Below, piece after piece: positions 50,901 to 60,773 of a DNA stretch of 64,000 nucleotides. The stretch is from positions 7,091,726 to 7,155,725 of the forward strand of contig NC_063448.1 in assembly GCF_020379485.1 (NCBI RefSeq). Reading direction: 5' to 3'. A program made the position numbers and the translations under genes. The DNA comes from Brassica napus (taxonomy: Eukaryota; Streptophyta; Magnoliopsida; Brassicales; Brassicaceae). A model generated the notes under the pieces. The model saw only the letters and a program-made list of their open reading frames with translations. It was not told the origin of the DNA and made no database searches. The stretch's first letter is position 1; each line of letters begins with the position of its first letter.

Positions 50901-51590
50901 AATGTGCTAAGGCAGAGGTATCAGGAGAACCCACAAGCTTTCAGGAGCGAGCGAATGTGCTTCCTGGATCACAACTTTTCCCAGTCTTGGAGAGAGCAGT
51001 ATCAGCTCTTCAAAACATCGGAACCTGATCACAAAGGTTTAGGAAGAGTTCTACCTGGTGGGGCGTCGTATTTTTATGACGGATCAATACCTTCATTTTG
51101 CCAATCAAACAAGAAGTGGGGGGAGGACATTGATGATATCTATGCGCCAGTGAACTTGGACGACAAGCATTGGGTTGCTATTTGGATATCGATCCCTAAG
51201 AGGCACATAGTCGTCTGGGACAGCATACCTTCATCTAGTGTACCAGACGCATGGGATGCGATAATGGAGCCTTTTCTCCAGATGGTCCCTTATCTGCTTG
51301 TTGAGTGCGCAGCCACCGACGAAATACGGGTCAAATACGGGTTGGAGCCATACACATATGAGAGACCGCTGAAAGGTGTACCCACGGCCAACAATGGTGA
51401 TTGTGGCGTGTACGCTGTAAAGTACATTGAATGTCATGCTCTTGGGGTCTCCTTTGACCCTAAAGACTTTGCTAGGTGCAACGCGAAGAAAATGAGGGAT
51501 AATATGGCGGTGGATATATGGAAGGAGCTTGTTGATCAGCATCTGAAAGAAAATGTGGATGGTGATAAGTTCGTGGGCATGTATGATTAG
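47948..51590 (+). CDS. Transposon-borne DUF1985/Ulp1-like (C48) cysteine protease, 6 exons, probable frameshift
   Basis: Proposed exons: 47948-47986, 48142-48993, 49299-50071, 50283-50650, 50719-50812, 50883-51590; splice sites are GT-AG. Exon 2 encodes a DUF1985 domain (LGVFIKFKEQGFGWASRLVHY to RFSLLEFENLTGLNC). Exon 3 has an acidic run, a basic RPRKKARK patch and a Pro/Gln/Lys-rich tail. The last exon is a Ulp1 peptidase domain with the catalytic triad His (51168-51170), Asp (51219-51221) and Cys (51402-51404, in NGDCGVYAVKY). Ulp1 proteins cut SUMO or related modifiers. In the Pro/Gln-rich repeat near 50001 one unit lacks a C, so exon 3 is 773 nt and the following exons fall out of frame: QKKQQQPPPP becomes QKKSSSLLLL. 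Other exons are in phase. Three introns hold AAGTCGTC tracts and a fourth a single near copy. Function for the transposon is unknown. Confidence 0.82.
48000..48115. repeat. AAGTCGTC motif tract C (intron 1 of the Ulp1-like gene)
   Basis: Six exact copies plus GGAAAGTCTTCC spacers, alternating orientation. Nearly the whole intron is built of these palindromes. Confidence 0.9.
49018..49250. repeat. AAGTCGTC motif tract D (intron 2 of the Ulp1-like gene)
   Basis: Fourteen exact copies by eye. The unit is a hairpin (GACGACTTATTATAAGTCGTC type) joined to a second palindrome (CTGGAAGGTCTTCCAGCTGG), about 55-60 bp, repeated four times. Confidence 0.92.
50098..50260. repeat. AAGTCGTC motif tract E (intron 3 of the Ulp1-like gene)
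   Basis: Three exact and several near copies (TTGTCTGGACGACTAGTTGACC) in both orientations; here the spacer word is AGTTGACCCTGG rather than GGAAGGTCTTCC. Confidence 0.85.
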
Positions 51591-51689
51591 ATTTGTGTTT
51601 GTATTTGAACTTGTCTTTGTATTTGAACATGATTTTTTAACGAGCGAAGTATTTGTATTTCAGCTTGTCTTTGTATAGATTTGTAAATA
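51591..51689 (+). other. 3' flank of the Ulp1-like gene
   Basis: Likely 3' UTR; T-rich with repeated TTGTATTTGAAC words. Confidence 0.5.
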
Positions 51690-52110
51690 TATAAGTTGTC
51701 TGGAAGAAATAAGTCGTCTGGAAGGTTTTCCAACTGGACGACTTACAAATAAGTCGTCTAGAAGGTTTGGACGACTTATTATAAGTCGTCTGGAAGGTTT
51801 TCCAACTGGACGACTTACAAATAAGTCGTCTAGAAGGTTTGGACGACTTATTATAAGTCGTCTGGAAGGTTTTCCAACTGGACGACTTACAAATAAGTCG
51901 TCTAGAAGGTTTGGACGACTTGAAGGGATAGTAGAAGGTAGTCTAAAAATAAAATACACTTGAAGGGATAGTAGAAGGTCGTCTAAAAATAAAATACACT
52001 GGACGACTTAGTAGAAGGTCGTCTAAAAATAAAATACACTGGACGACTAAAATTTTAGTCGTCTGGACGGGTAATCAAGACTGGACGACTTAAATTTAGG
52101 TCGTCTGGAC
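51690..52110. repeat. AAGTCGTC motif tract G between the two convergent genes
   Basis: Fourteen exact copies by eye. A unit of about 64 bp (AAGTCGTCTGGAAGGTTTTCC, GGACGACTTACAAATAAG, TCGTCTAGAAGGTTT) is repeated three times, followed by a 42-45-bp unit (GAAGGTCGTCTAAAAATAAA) repeated three times. It separates the stop codons of the protease and transposase genes and may supply both 3' ends. Confidence 0.92.
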
Positions 52111-52112
52111 AA

Positions 52113-54548
52113 CTAGTCAACTGGTTGTGTACATTGTGGTTTCGTATGGCCAGTTTCCTTGCAGTTTGAGCATCTCCGTGCCCTGTGTTTCTTCCTGGGT
52201 TTGTGTCCTCTCATCCTAGATAGCTCCAACCAAGATTGCCATCTTGATTTCTTCGGTCTCCCCCGACCACGCTTTAGTTCTGGAGGAAAGCATTCTCGTT
52301 CCTCAATATGTTGTGACACGATAGGATATATATTCTCTGAGTATCCTGCATACAGATAATTCTTTGAGTACAGTGGACATACAAGTGTGGAGATATGCAA
52401 ACCAGCATGTATTCCAGCAGCTATAGCATGAGAGCAAGGTATTTTCTCCACTCCATAGACACCACAATCACACTTTGCATGTTCCAAATCAACCACACAG
52501 TCCATTTTGCCACCTTTGACAAAGAAATGCCATCCATCAATTGGTTCGACCGTCATCGTACCCGCTATCTCTTCTCGAACAGCAAGCAAGTATTCAACAC
52601 CCCCGCTATGTTCAGTTGTGAGACTCAAAGCATCTTGTCTCCTTTTCCAATACCATTTTCCTAACTTCTGCCTTATGAACTCCAGCAGGAACGTAATCGG
52701 AAATCCTCTTGCTCGCTTCAGTGCGGAATTAATAGATTCAGCAATGTTGCTTGTTTTTATGTTGAACCTGTTCCCCTTACAATAAACCCTTGACCATAGC
52801 CTGACGTCGGCTTTCTCCAAATACGTTGCAAGTTCCGGGTTTGCACTCCGTATCTCAGCCATGTACCGGTCAAAATCGTAAACCGTGTGAGCATAAGCAG
52901 CCCCTTTCACCAAGTACATGAGATGTTTCCCTTTAAACTTTTTGACAATGTTATCTTGAAGGTGATAATAACATATTCCTCGGGTTGCCCAAGGAAACAC
53001 CTTATCACACGCACTTTTAATGGCCTTGTGCCGGTCGGAGACTATCACCAGAGGCTTGTCATGAGATATACAACTAGCCAATTTTGTGAAAAACCATTCC
53101 CAAGAAGGTATATCTTCCTCATCCACGATCCCAAAAGCCAATGGGAATATCTGAAAATTGCCATCTTGTGCGGCTGCAACTAACATAGTTCCTCCATACT
53201 TTCCACTTAGGTGAGTTCCATCCACCACAATGACCCTTCTCTGATACTTAAAACCTTTGATAGAAGCTCCAAAAGAGAGAAATAGATACTTAAATCTTTT
53301 CATAGAATCAAGTTCTATCGCCGTGATAGAATCAGGATTTGCAATGGAGATTTGCTCGAGATATGATGCCAGACGCGAATACCCTTCTTCTGCTGATCCT
53401 CTCACCAATCTTTGTGCATATAACAGTGCTCTGTATGAAGTGGTGTAATCAAGCGCCATGCCAAACATGTTCCTCATTGCATCAGTGATATGCTGCGGAG
53501 TTATCCCATCAATGATTCCAACACGATCAATGAAAAGACTACCTACATACTTCGGAGTACAGTGTCTCCGCTGAGCGATTCGGTCTCCCGCTGAGCATAA
53601 ATGTTTTTCCACATACTTTGTTACCCAAAACGTGTTTGTCCCATGTTTGACACTCGCTCTGACCTTCCATCCACAATAGCTAACCGGACATGTTGCCACA
53701 ACGAGAGTTTTCGTTGATTTGTATAATCTGAAAGAAAACTTACCCCTCACTGCTGCCAACCGCAGCTCTGAAAGCAGTGCACCCTTGCTAACAAAACTCT
53801 GGTTGACATAGATACTGGTACCATTCGATTTTCCTCCTTCAATAGCATTTGTCTTAGCATATGTCTTTTGGATTTCTTCAAAACAAATATTATCATCATC
53901 TTCCTCGTCCTCATCTGGAACCTTTCCATAAAGACTGTAATCCCCACCATTCTGATCCGTTTCACCAACAATAGAATTATCAGCATCCTCCTCCCCATTT
54001 TCCTCCTCCCCATCTTGATTTTCATCTTCAACAAACTCATTATCACCAACATCTTCAAAACATTCATCAGCTTCATCATCATCACCAACATCTTCTTCCC
54101 ATTCACCAGCTTCATCATCATCACCAACATCTTCTTCCCATTCACCAGCTTCATCATTATCACCAACATCTTTTTCCCATTCACCAGCTTCATCAATATC
54201 CCTTTTCTCTGAAACCGTTTCGACCTTGCTGCGGCTTGATACACAAAGACATACTCTATGGGTTTTGAGTATCTCCAGCAAGTTTCGAACTTGTCTATCA
54301 CTTGTAACATGAATGGGAAGACTGCCTGGAGCCATCATCATTTCTGCTGGTAATGAGTAGCTAATCTCCACACTCACTGTTCTCATGTCCAGGTTATAAT
54401 CTTCTTGAGCCATTGCAACAAGTTCAGCATGTGTTGAATCTTCATTCAATAAAAACAATCTTGCTCCTTTGAGATCATCAACCACAAAATCCCAACGGAA
54501 ATCTCTCAACAACCATTCTCCATACACTGCATGTAACTGAAAAATCAT
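52113..54548 (-). CDS. MULE transposase (mudrA-like), full-length, 811 codons
   Basis: Start set at the ATG at 54548, just after an intron-like acceptor (ATATTTGCAG); the frame is open 43 codons further up but that part is not protein-like. In order: a PB1-like N-terminal module (VTSDRQVRNLLEI near 90); an acidic 13-residue repeat (GEWEEDVGDDDEA); a MuDR DNA-binding domain with CPVSYCGW; a DDE-type MULE domain with Asp443 (VVDGTHL), Asp505 (VSDRHKAI) and Glu604 (NIAESINSAL); a SWIM zinc finger (CDCGVYGVEKIPCSH); basic GRGRPKKSRW; and a CCHC knuckle, CSNCKETGHTKPQC. All catalytic and metal-binding residues are present and no stop interrupts it, so it may be active. It would cut the ends of this element and relatives in the nucleus. 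Confidence 0.94.
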   Translation of the reverse strand: MIFQLHAVYGEWLLRDFRWDFVVDDLKGARLFLLNEDSTHAELVAMAQEDYNLDMRTVSVEISYSLPAEMMMAPGSLPIHVTSDRQVRNLLEILKTHRVCLCVSSRSKVETVSEKRDIDEAGEWEKDVGDNDEAGEWEEDVGDDDEAGEWEEDVGDDDEADECFEDVGDNEFVEDENQDGEEENGEEDADNSIVGETDQNGGDYSLYGKVPDEDEEDDDNICFEEIQKTYAKTNAIEGGKSNGTSIYVNQSFVSKGALLSELRLAAVRGKFSFRLYKSTKTLVVATCPVSYCGWKVRASVKHGTNTFWVTKYVEKHLCSAGDRIAQRRHCTPKYVGSLFIDRVGIIDGITPQHITDAMRNMFGMALDYTTSYRALLYAQRLVRGSAEEGYSRLASYLEQISIANPDSITAIELDSMKRFKYLFLSFGASIKGFKYQRRVIVVDGTHLSGKYGGTMLVAAAQDGNFQIFPLAFGIVDEEDIPSWEWFFTKLASCISHDKPLVIVSDRHKAIKSACDKVFPWATRGICYYHLQDNIVKKFKGKHLMYLVKGAAYAHTVYDFDRYMAEIRSANPELATYLEKADVRLWSRVYCKGNRFNIKTSNIAESINSALKRARGFPITFLLEFIRQKLGKWYWKRRQDALSLTTEHSGGVEYLLAVREEIAGTMTVEPIDGWHFFVKGGKMDCVVDLEHAKCDCGVYGVEKIPCSHAIAAGIHAGLHISTLVCPLYSKNYLYAGYSENIYPIVSQHIEERECFPPELKRGRGRPKKSRWQSWLELSRMRGHKPRKKHRARRCSNCKETGHTKPQCTQPVD
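54055..54195 (-). repeat. 39-bp coding tandem repeat in mudrA
   Basis: Three to four near-perfect 39-bp units encoding the acidic GEWEEDVGDDDEA block, in frame. Likely to vary in number between element copies. Confidence 0.85.
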
Positions 54549-54609
54549 CTGCAAATATTCAAAATAAAACACATTAGTAAACATAGAGAAAATGAAGAAG
54601 TTCAATAAA

Positions 54610-55450
54610 CATTGCCGCAGACGACTTAGCATTAAGTCGTCCAGAAGACTTAAAGGTAAGTCGTCTAAAGAGGTCACTTTTGCAATTGAAAATTAAAAGG
54701 GACGACTTAATTCTAAGTCGTCCGGCTTTGTTTGTTAAAAAAAAAACTTCAGACGACTTATATATAAGTCGTCTACGAGAAACGGGCTAGTTTTGCATTT
54801 GACCGAATCGTGTCAGATCTTTGACTATTTCTGGACGACTTATAATTCAGTCGTCTCTGGGAAAGTTAAAATTTCAATATTTTATGAAAACTTGACGACT
54901 TACGTGTAAGTCGTCCTAGGTTAGTTTTGTAATTGAAAAATAAAACTTGAAATTTAACTTTCTCCAGACGACTTAGATGAAAGTCGTCCAGCTAAACGAC
55001 TTAATTTAAGGTCGTCCGGGATAAGCAAGGTTTGACCAGAAAATTGGGAAAAATTCTGGACGACTTTGCTTTCCCCGGACGACTTTAAATTAAGTCTTCT
55101 GGAGGGACGACTTTATATTAAGTCGTCTGGTTAAAGTTAAATTATGAAGTTTTATTTTTCAATTACAAAACTAACCTAGGACGACTTACACGTAAGTCGT
55201 CAAGTTTTCATAAAATATTGAAATTTTAACTTTCCCAGAGACGACTGAATTATAAGTCGTCCAGAAATAGTCAAAGATCTGACACGATTCGGTCAAATGC
55301 AAAACTAGCCCGTTTCTCGTAGACGACTTATATATAAGTCGTCTGGAGTGTTTTTTTTTAACAAACAAAGCTGGACGACTTAATTTAAGTCGTCCGTTTG
55401 ACCAGAAGACTCATCAGTAAGTCTTCTACATACAGATGACTTACTAGTAA
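54610..55450. repeat. AAGTCGTC motif tract H upstream of mudrA
   Basis: About 23 exact copies, many as tight palindromes such as AGACGACTTATATATAAGTC. It covers the presumed promoter and leader of mudrA. Confidence 0.92.
54700..55395. repeat. Large inverted repeat (261-bp arms) upstream of mudrA
   Basis: Left arm 54700-54960 and right arm 55134-55395 are near-perfect reverse complements, with a 173-bp spacer. Matching landmarks are CGTCCTAGGTTAGTTTTGTA (left) against TACAAAACTAACCTAGGACG (right), and GTGTCAGATCTTTGACTATT against its complement. Any transcript crossing it would fold into a long hairpin. Confidence 0.93.
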
Positions 55451-55997
55451 GTCTTCTACGCGAACAGATCTTGAAAAAAAAATCAAATTCGTACCTTAAA
55501 CTAGGTGAGATGACTTCGTTTGCACACAGGGTCTTCTCCAACCACCCAGAACCTCAAACGAAAGCAACCGTAAGTCAAAACGAAAGAAATATGGCTCTGT
55601 CAACCATAGCCCATATTTTGAATCAAAAGCTTGAGTTTTTTGGATGAATATAGAGAGAAAGTGAAAGAAATGTTGTTTTTAGTTCATAACAATTGAAACA
55701 GAGAGAGTGTAAAGAGATTTACGTGCATTAAAGGGCATTAAAAGCTCCAAACAGTTCGTACAAGGTTGTTGCCACTATTCATTGCAGTGGCAATATTGTA
55801 AATACTTGAAGAAGATGAGGTTGAGACAGTAAATAAGCCATTTTCGAAAAAAAGAAAAAAAAATGTTAATGGCATTTTCGTAGATAAAATGCAGGTGTGG
55901 GGTTAAAATCTCAAAAAAAAAAGGAGTCAAAAGAAAAGGTTAGTTTTCTGTTTGACTTCAAGTTTTGAGTCACTTTTGCAAAAAGCCCATTAAGCCC
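55451..55997. other. MULE right end, possible mudrA promoter region
   Basis: No motif copies and no gene. A purine-rich part (GAGAGAAAGTGAAAGAAATG) near 55650 and the terminal AGTTTTGAGTCAC lie here. Transcription of mudrA could start in this stretch on the minus strand. Confidence 0.45.
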
Positions 55998-56006
55998 TAA
56001 AATAAA
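55998..56006. repeat. 9-bp target-site duplication, right copy
   Basis: TAAAATAAA immediately right of the MULE, followed by TAATAATTAAG as in the unoccupied sister site. Confidence 0.93.
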
Positions 56007-56640
56007 TAATAATTAAGTATATTTATTTTGACAACAATAATTAAGTATAAGAAATAAAAATATTACATTAAGCATCTATCATAACATTAGAATAAAAAAA
56101 AAGTAAATATACAATATAAGAAAAAATAAATAATAAGTAAATATACAATATAAGAAATAAAAACTAACATCAAACATCTATCTGAAAATGTATTTTTTAC
56201 ATTCTTATTATTTACAAATACTTTTATAAGTACATATATATACAATATATGAAGAAATAAATAGTAAGTAAATATGCAATAAATGAGATAGAAATGTTAC
56301 ATATTATAATAAGAAAAAATAAATAATTAGTAAATATAGTCTATAAAAAATAAAAATATTACATTAAATATATATCATAATATTATCATTGATATAAAAG
56401 CAAGAAATTTAGAAAAAGTAAATATACAAAATAATAAAAGATAAATAGTAAGTAAATATACAATATAAAAAAAAATTATACATCAATCTCAAAAATGTAT
56501 AGTGAAATAGAAAATGTATAGTTAAATAAATAATAAGAAAATATACAATATAAGACATAGAAATATTACATTAAATATCTATTGTAATTTTACCATTTGA
56601 TATAAAAGCAAGAAAATTAAAATAAATAAATATACAATAT

Positions 56641-56932
56641 AGAGAAATTCCTTAAGATGGCTAGTTTAAGTTTTTGTCACAAAATAGCCTTAATAAGAAA
56701 AATTATCAAAAGAAGTTCTATTAAAGAGTAAAAATACATTTATACCGTAGGGTTAACTAATCTAGATTTAGGGTTTAGAGTTAAGGGTGGGGTTTTGAGG
56801 ATAGGATTTTGAATTAAAAAAAATTAAAATTAAAATTTTCAAAATAAAAAGTGGCTATTTTGGTCATTTTACTTATTCAATGTTATTTTTGTGACAAAAA
56901 TTTAAAAAACAATTTGAGAGAGATGTCCTACA
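56641..56932. mobile_element. MITE-like insertion, second copy
   Basis: Counterpart of the element at 36724-37001, with the same inverted TAAGTTTTTGTCACAAAATA-type ends; retains about 10 extra bases at its left edge. Confidence 0.5.
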
Positions 56933-57164
56933 ATATAAGAAAAACTAAATAATAAGTAAATATACAATATAAGAAATGAAAAACTATATTAAACATCTAT
57001 CTGAAAAATATGTAGTTTTCAGTTTTTTCCTAAGAAAATATATATTCACACAAACATACAATTCAGAATTTTGTTTTTCTTCGTAATACAATGTAAAAAA
57101 AAAACTATATAGTTAACATTTGAAAATCAAAATAGCTTCGCGCGTAGCGCGGATTAACTCCTAG

Positions 57165-59209
57165 TCTATACTAATAAAAGAGAATTTTTAAGGGTCCATA
57201 GAGCGTCCGCATCATCTAATTCGTAACGAGAACTACACAATACTGTTAGTGTCCGAGATTACTCTTCCTCTAATCAAAAAAATTAAAAACAAATGGTCCA
57301 TATTTCAAAATCCATGTAGATCCCACTAACAGAGAACGTTGAAATGCTTGGTTCTTAAAGCCATGAAATATTGACCTTATATTTTATTATAAAAGATTTT
57401 ACAAATATATGAGCATGAAAATATATTTTTATATACACCGATTTCAGAAAAAGGAAAGTTCACAAAAAATTGATATTGAAAAATAAATAAACATCCCTTT
57501 AAACTATTATTTTAAACAACATAGTATTTATAAATATATGGAAATTAGTAAAATATTTACTTTATATCAAAATATTTTGTTAGATGATTACAAAATTAGG
57601 GGAAAGTTTCATGATTACCATTTTGTTAGTATCATTATTCATGTTTACCATCACTAAAGAGACATTTTTAAAAATATTTTATTTATTAAAAGAAGGCAAA
57701 TGACTCTTATCCCTTAAATAAATAAATTTATCTTTTCGAATTATACTTTTTCAAATTCAAACTTTTTTATAATTTTTTTTTGAATTTTTTATCAAATAAT
57801 TTTTTCAAATTTTCTTTTTGAAATTTTAAAATTCTTTTTGAAACTATTTTTAAAAATCTTTTAAAAAATTGAAAAATTTAATTATATTTATTAGAACCCT
57901 AAACTCCACATTCCAAAAACCCTATCCTACCTCTTAAATCTAAAGCTTAAATCTAAATAAGTTAACCATAGGGTTATAAATGTTTTTTTCCTCTGAGGGT
58001 AAAAGTGGTTTAGATAAAATTTAGTTATGTCAATTAAACCATTTGTACATTATTTAAAATATATGACTCACCTTTTTAATCATCTTTAACAAATTATATC
58101 AAATCATACATTTTGAATAGTTAAAGTACGACACTAAATATTATGATTGAACAAAATTTGTAATATTTTCTTCTTAAAAGAATAACCTTCAAGGCAGGAA
58201 AAAGTATAAGAAATAGTGAATGTTTTAGTTGTTAAAAGAAAAGAGATACGATTTAAATGAAGTGATTTTTTTTTAAAAAAATATACAATAAACTTCTTTT
58301 TAAATGGTTTAGAATTCTAATTAACCAAATATTCTAAACTATATTATTTCAAAAACAATGATTTTAATTTTTTTGATAATATACTTCTATGAAAATTAAG
58401 TGAATTTCATATGATTTTATAATAATTAAAACAAAAATATATTTTATTTTTTATTTTATGACCAAAACGTTAAATACGTAAAATTTAAAATAATTTTAAG
58501 ATAATAATATTTTATTATGTCATATATTTACGATAGCTAATTAATGATAGTCAAAATTACAATGGATAAGTTTGAACAGTGATTTCAATATCAACAACTA
58601 ATTTTCAATAATTAATTACCGAACGGTTACAGAGTTGAACCGTATTAAAAAATAATTAATGTATTTAAAAGTCATTTTAGGAAAAGGTGAAATGGACTAT
58701 GGCTATATATATATTGCAAGACTCACTTCTAATTATTAAAGAGCAGAGCAACAGAGAAAGAGAGAGATAGGATTGTTTGAGGTGTGTATTTGTTTACTTA
58801 TAAATATAATTTGCCTAAGGCTTCTTCTTCTTCACCCTCAAACATTATCATCATCATCTACTTGGTGTCTTTCTTTGTCTCTAAACTTTAGCTATTTACT
58901 GGTCTTTTCTTCTTGGTTTCTTTCTTTGCACCTCAACACTAGGAGTACAATAGAAAACAACTTATTATATGTCTTCTTTCAAAAAGTTACAAATGAAATC
59001 TAACTCTTTGGAATTATATTTGTTCTACTCGTAAATGTCTTCTAGTGGCTTTTTTTTCCTTTTTGTGTCGTCAATCTCTGTGGCGTGTTCCTTTTCATCT
59101 AAATATTTGATTTCGTTTGATTCTGAATCATATTTCATTTCTACCTTTTTTTAACCAATTATTTTACTAATGGATCTTTGTGGAATAAGCAAAAGCAAAC
59201 CCTGAGAAG
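57165..59209 (+). promoter_or_regulatory. Helitron 5' stub and BLUEJAY copy 3 upstream region
   Basis: 57165-57216 is a short Helitron 5' end (TCTATACTAATAAAAGAG) following the CTAG of the previous one. From about 57217 (CTAATTCGTAACGAGAAC) the sequence matches the upstream DNA of copy 2 from about 27162. The TATA region at about 58702-58716 is kept. Confidence 0.6.
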
Positions 59210-59576
59210 ATGTCTTCATCGTACAACAACACAATTTCATCATCCTCCACTCAGGCTTTCCCCCTCTTAGCCATCGGAGCAAACAAATTTAACCGTGAAT
59301 AGACGGCGGTGACAATGAATCAACGGCCCAACTCCGTTTCTCCACCACCCAGGAGACTAAGAAACAAACCAGGAAACCCAAGTAAATACCTCTTATTAAC
59401 ATATGCTTTTTTAAATGAGGTGTTCCAAATAACCTTGAACTCTTATCATCATATGTTATTATAAATGAAGTGTTCCAAATAACCTTTGACTTAATTTACT
59501 TTTTGTAGTTATTATCGATAATATAAGTATTAATATAATCATCATTTGACCAGATTATATTTTATACTCTCTCTCT

Positions 59577-59806
59577 TTCATTATAAGTGTCGTTTTAGGT
59601 TTCGGCACACGGATTAATGAAATAATTAATTTTGTACATTTCCTATAAAAAACGCTATTACCTATGCACCTAACTATATTTCAACCAATAGAAAAATAAT
59701 TTTGAATAAAATTAATAAATTTTGCATTGAAAATCAAAAACGACACTTATTTTGTAACGAAAAAAAATTCTCTAAAACTATACTTAATATGAAACAGAGG
59801 GAGTAT
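59577..59806. mobile_element. Stowaway MITE in intron 1 of BLUEJAY copy 3
   Basis: Same insertion as at 29518-29746 in copy 2, with diverged ends (CTCTCTCTTTCATTATAA and ATGAAACAGAGGGAG). Borders within a few bases. Confidence 0.75.
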
Positions 59807-60534
59807 TGTTAGATTTTTTTACAAGAAGATTAGTCTATTCAATTACTTATATATCGTTGTCTCTTGGCTAATGGATTGTATTGTGGTGATTCATAAGGTC
59901 CAGATGCTGAAGTGATAGCCTTGTCTCCAGAGGAGATAATGGCGACGAACAGGTTCCAATGTGAAGTATGCAAAAAAGGATTTCAAAGAGAACAGAATCT
60001 CCAGCTTCACAGGAGAGGACACAACCTTCCATTTAACCTGAAACAAAAGTCTGACGAAGAAGTAAGGAGGAAGGTGTATGTTTGTCCGGAGCCCACGTGC
60101 GTCTACCATGATCCGTCACGTGCTCTCGGAGACCTCACAGGAATCAAGAAGCATTATTACCGGAAGCACGGTGAGAAGAAGTTTAAATGCGAGAAATGCG
60201 ATAAGTGTTACGCTGTTGAATCTGATTGCAAAGCCCACTCTAAGATTTGTGGTACCAAAGAGTATCGATGTGTTTGTGATACCAAATTCTCTAGGTAATT
60301 AACTATATAACGTCTTTCTTGGTTCCATTCTATAACTTTTTTTTTCCTTTTGATAGTTTTGTTCATATTATGAATCATTTTGAATAAGAATCGGTTATAC
60401 TAGTGTGATAAAAACATTAAAAACGTGTTGGTTAACTCATACATGTTATAGTCTATAGCCATTAACATTTGTTATTCCAAATTCAAATATATTTTTTACG
60501 GTGAATTGATAACATTGAGTATCTTAATTACATA

Positions 60535-60773
60535 CTCCCTCCGTTTCAGATTATTTGTCGTTGTAGGACAAAAATTTTGTTTCAAAATAAGTGTCGTTTT
60601 ATAATTTCAATGCAAAATTGAATGATTTTATATTTTAATCTATTTTACAATTGGTTGAAATGTGGTTAGGTGTATTGGTAATGACGTTTTTATCTAGTAA
60701 ATATACAAAATTAAATGTTTTTTTAATCTGTGTGCCGAAGTCTAAAATGACAAGTAATCTGAAACGGATGGAC
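60535..60773. mobile_element. Stowaway MITE in intron 2 of BLUEJAY copy 3
   Basis: Same insertion as in copies 1 and 2; its end GGATGGAC matches copy 1 rather than copy 2. Confidence 0.78.

Larger units (their letters stand above)
46698..55997. mobile_element. 9300-bp Mutator-like element of KAONASHI (KI) type carrying a Ulp1-like gene
   Basis: Exact borders follow from the 9-bp duplication and the preserved empty site. Long terminal inverted repeats are lacking; instead both ends share GTGACTCAAAACTTG and then AGTCAAAC in inverse orientation, 16 bases from the left tip and 24 from the right. It holds two convergent genes: a DUF1985/Ulp1-type protease (plus strand) and mudrA (minus strand). 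In Arabidopsis, MULEs with such ULP-like genes are known as KAONASHI. Non-coding parts are filled with AAGTCGTC motifs. Because mudrA is open and the target duplication is perfect, the insertion looks young. Confidence 0.93.
45421..57164 (+). mobile_element. Second copy of the 3' part of Helitron A, split by the 9.3-kb MULE
   Basis: 45421-46697 matches about 34811-36076, and 55998-57164 matches about 36077-37237, including the MITE-like insertion and the final hairpin with CTAG (57161-57164). It is a segmental copy of Helitron A starting inside that element; the interruption is the MULE at 46698-55997. Confidence 0.85.

Noticed and set aside
53747..54310. 187-codon minus-strand frame rich in Met and Lys, and the 114-codon plus-strand Ile/Phe-rich frame
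   Set aside because: Both are other-frame readings of the 39-bp acidic repeat in mudrA.
46858..55450. CRISPR array suggested by regular short repeats
   Set aside because: Plant nuclear DNA with introns; the motif alternates in orientation, spacing is irregular and the spacers are themselves repeats.
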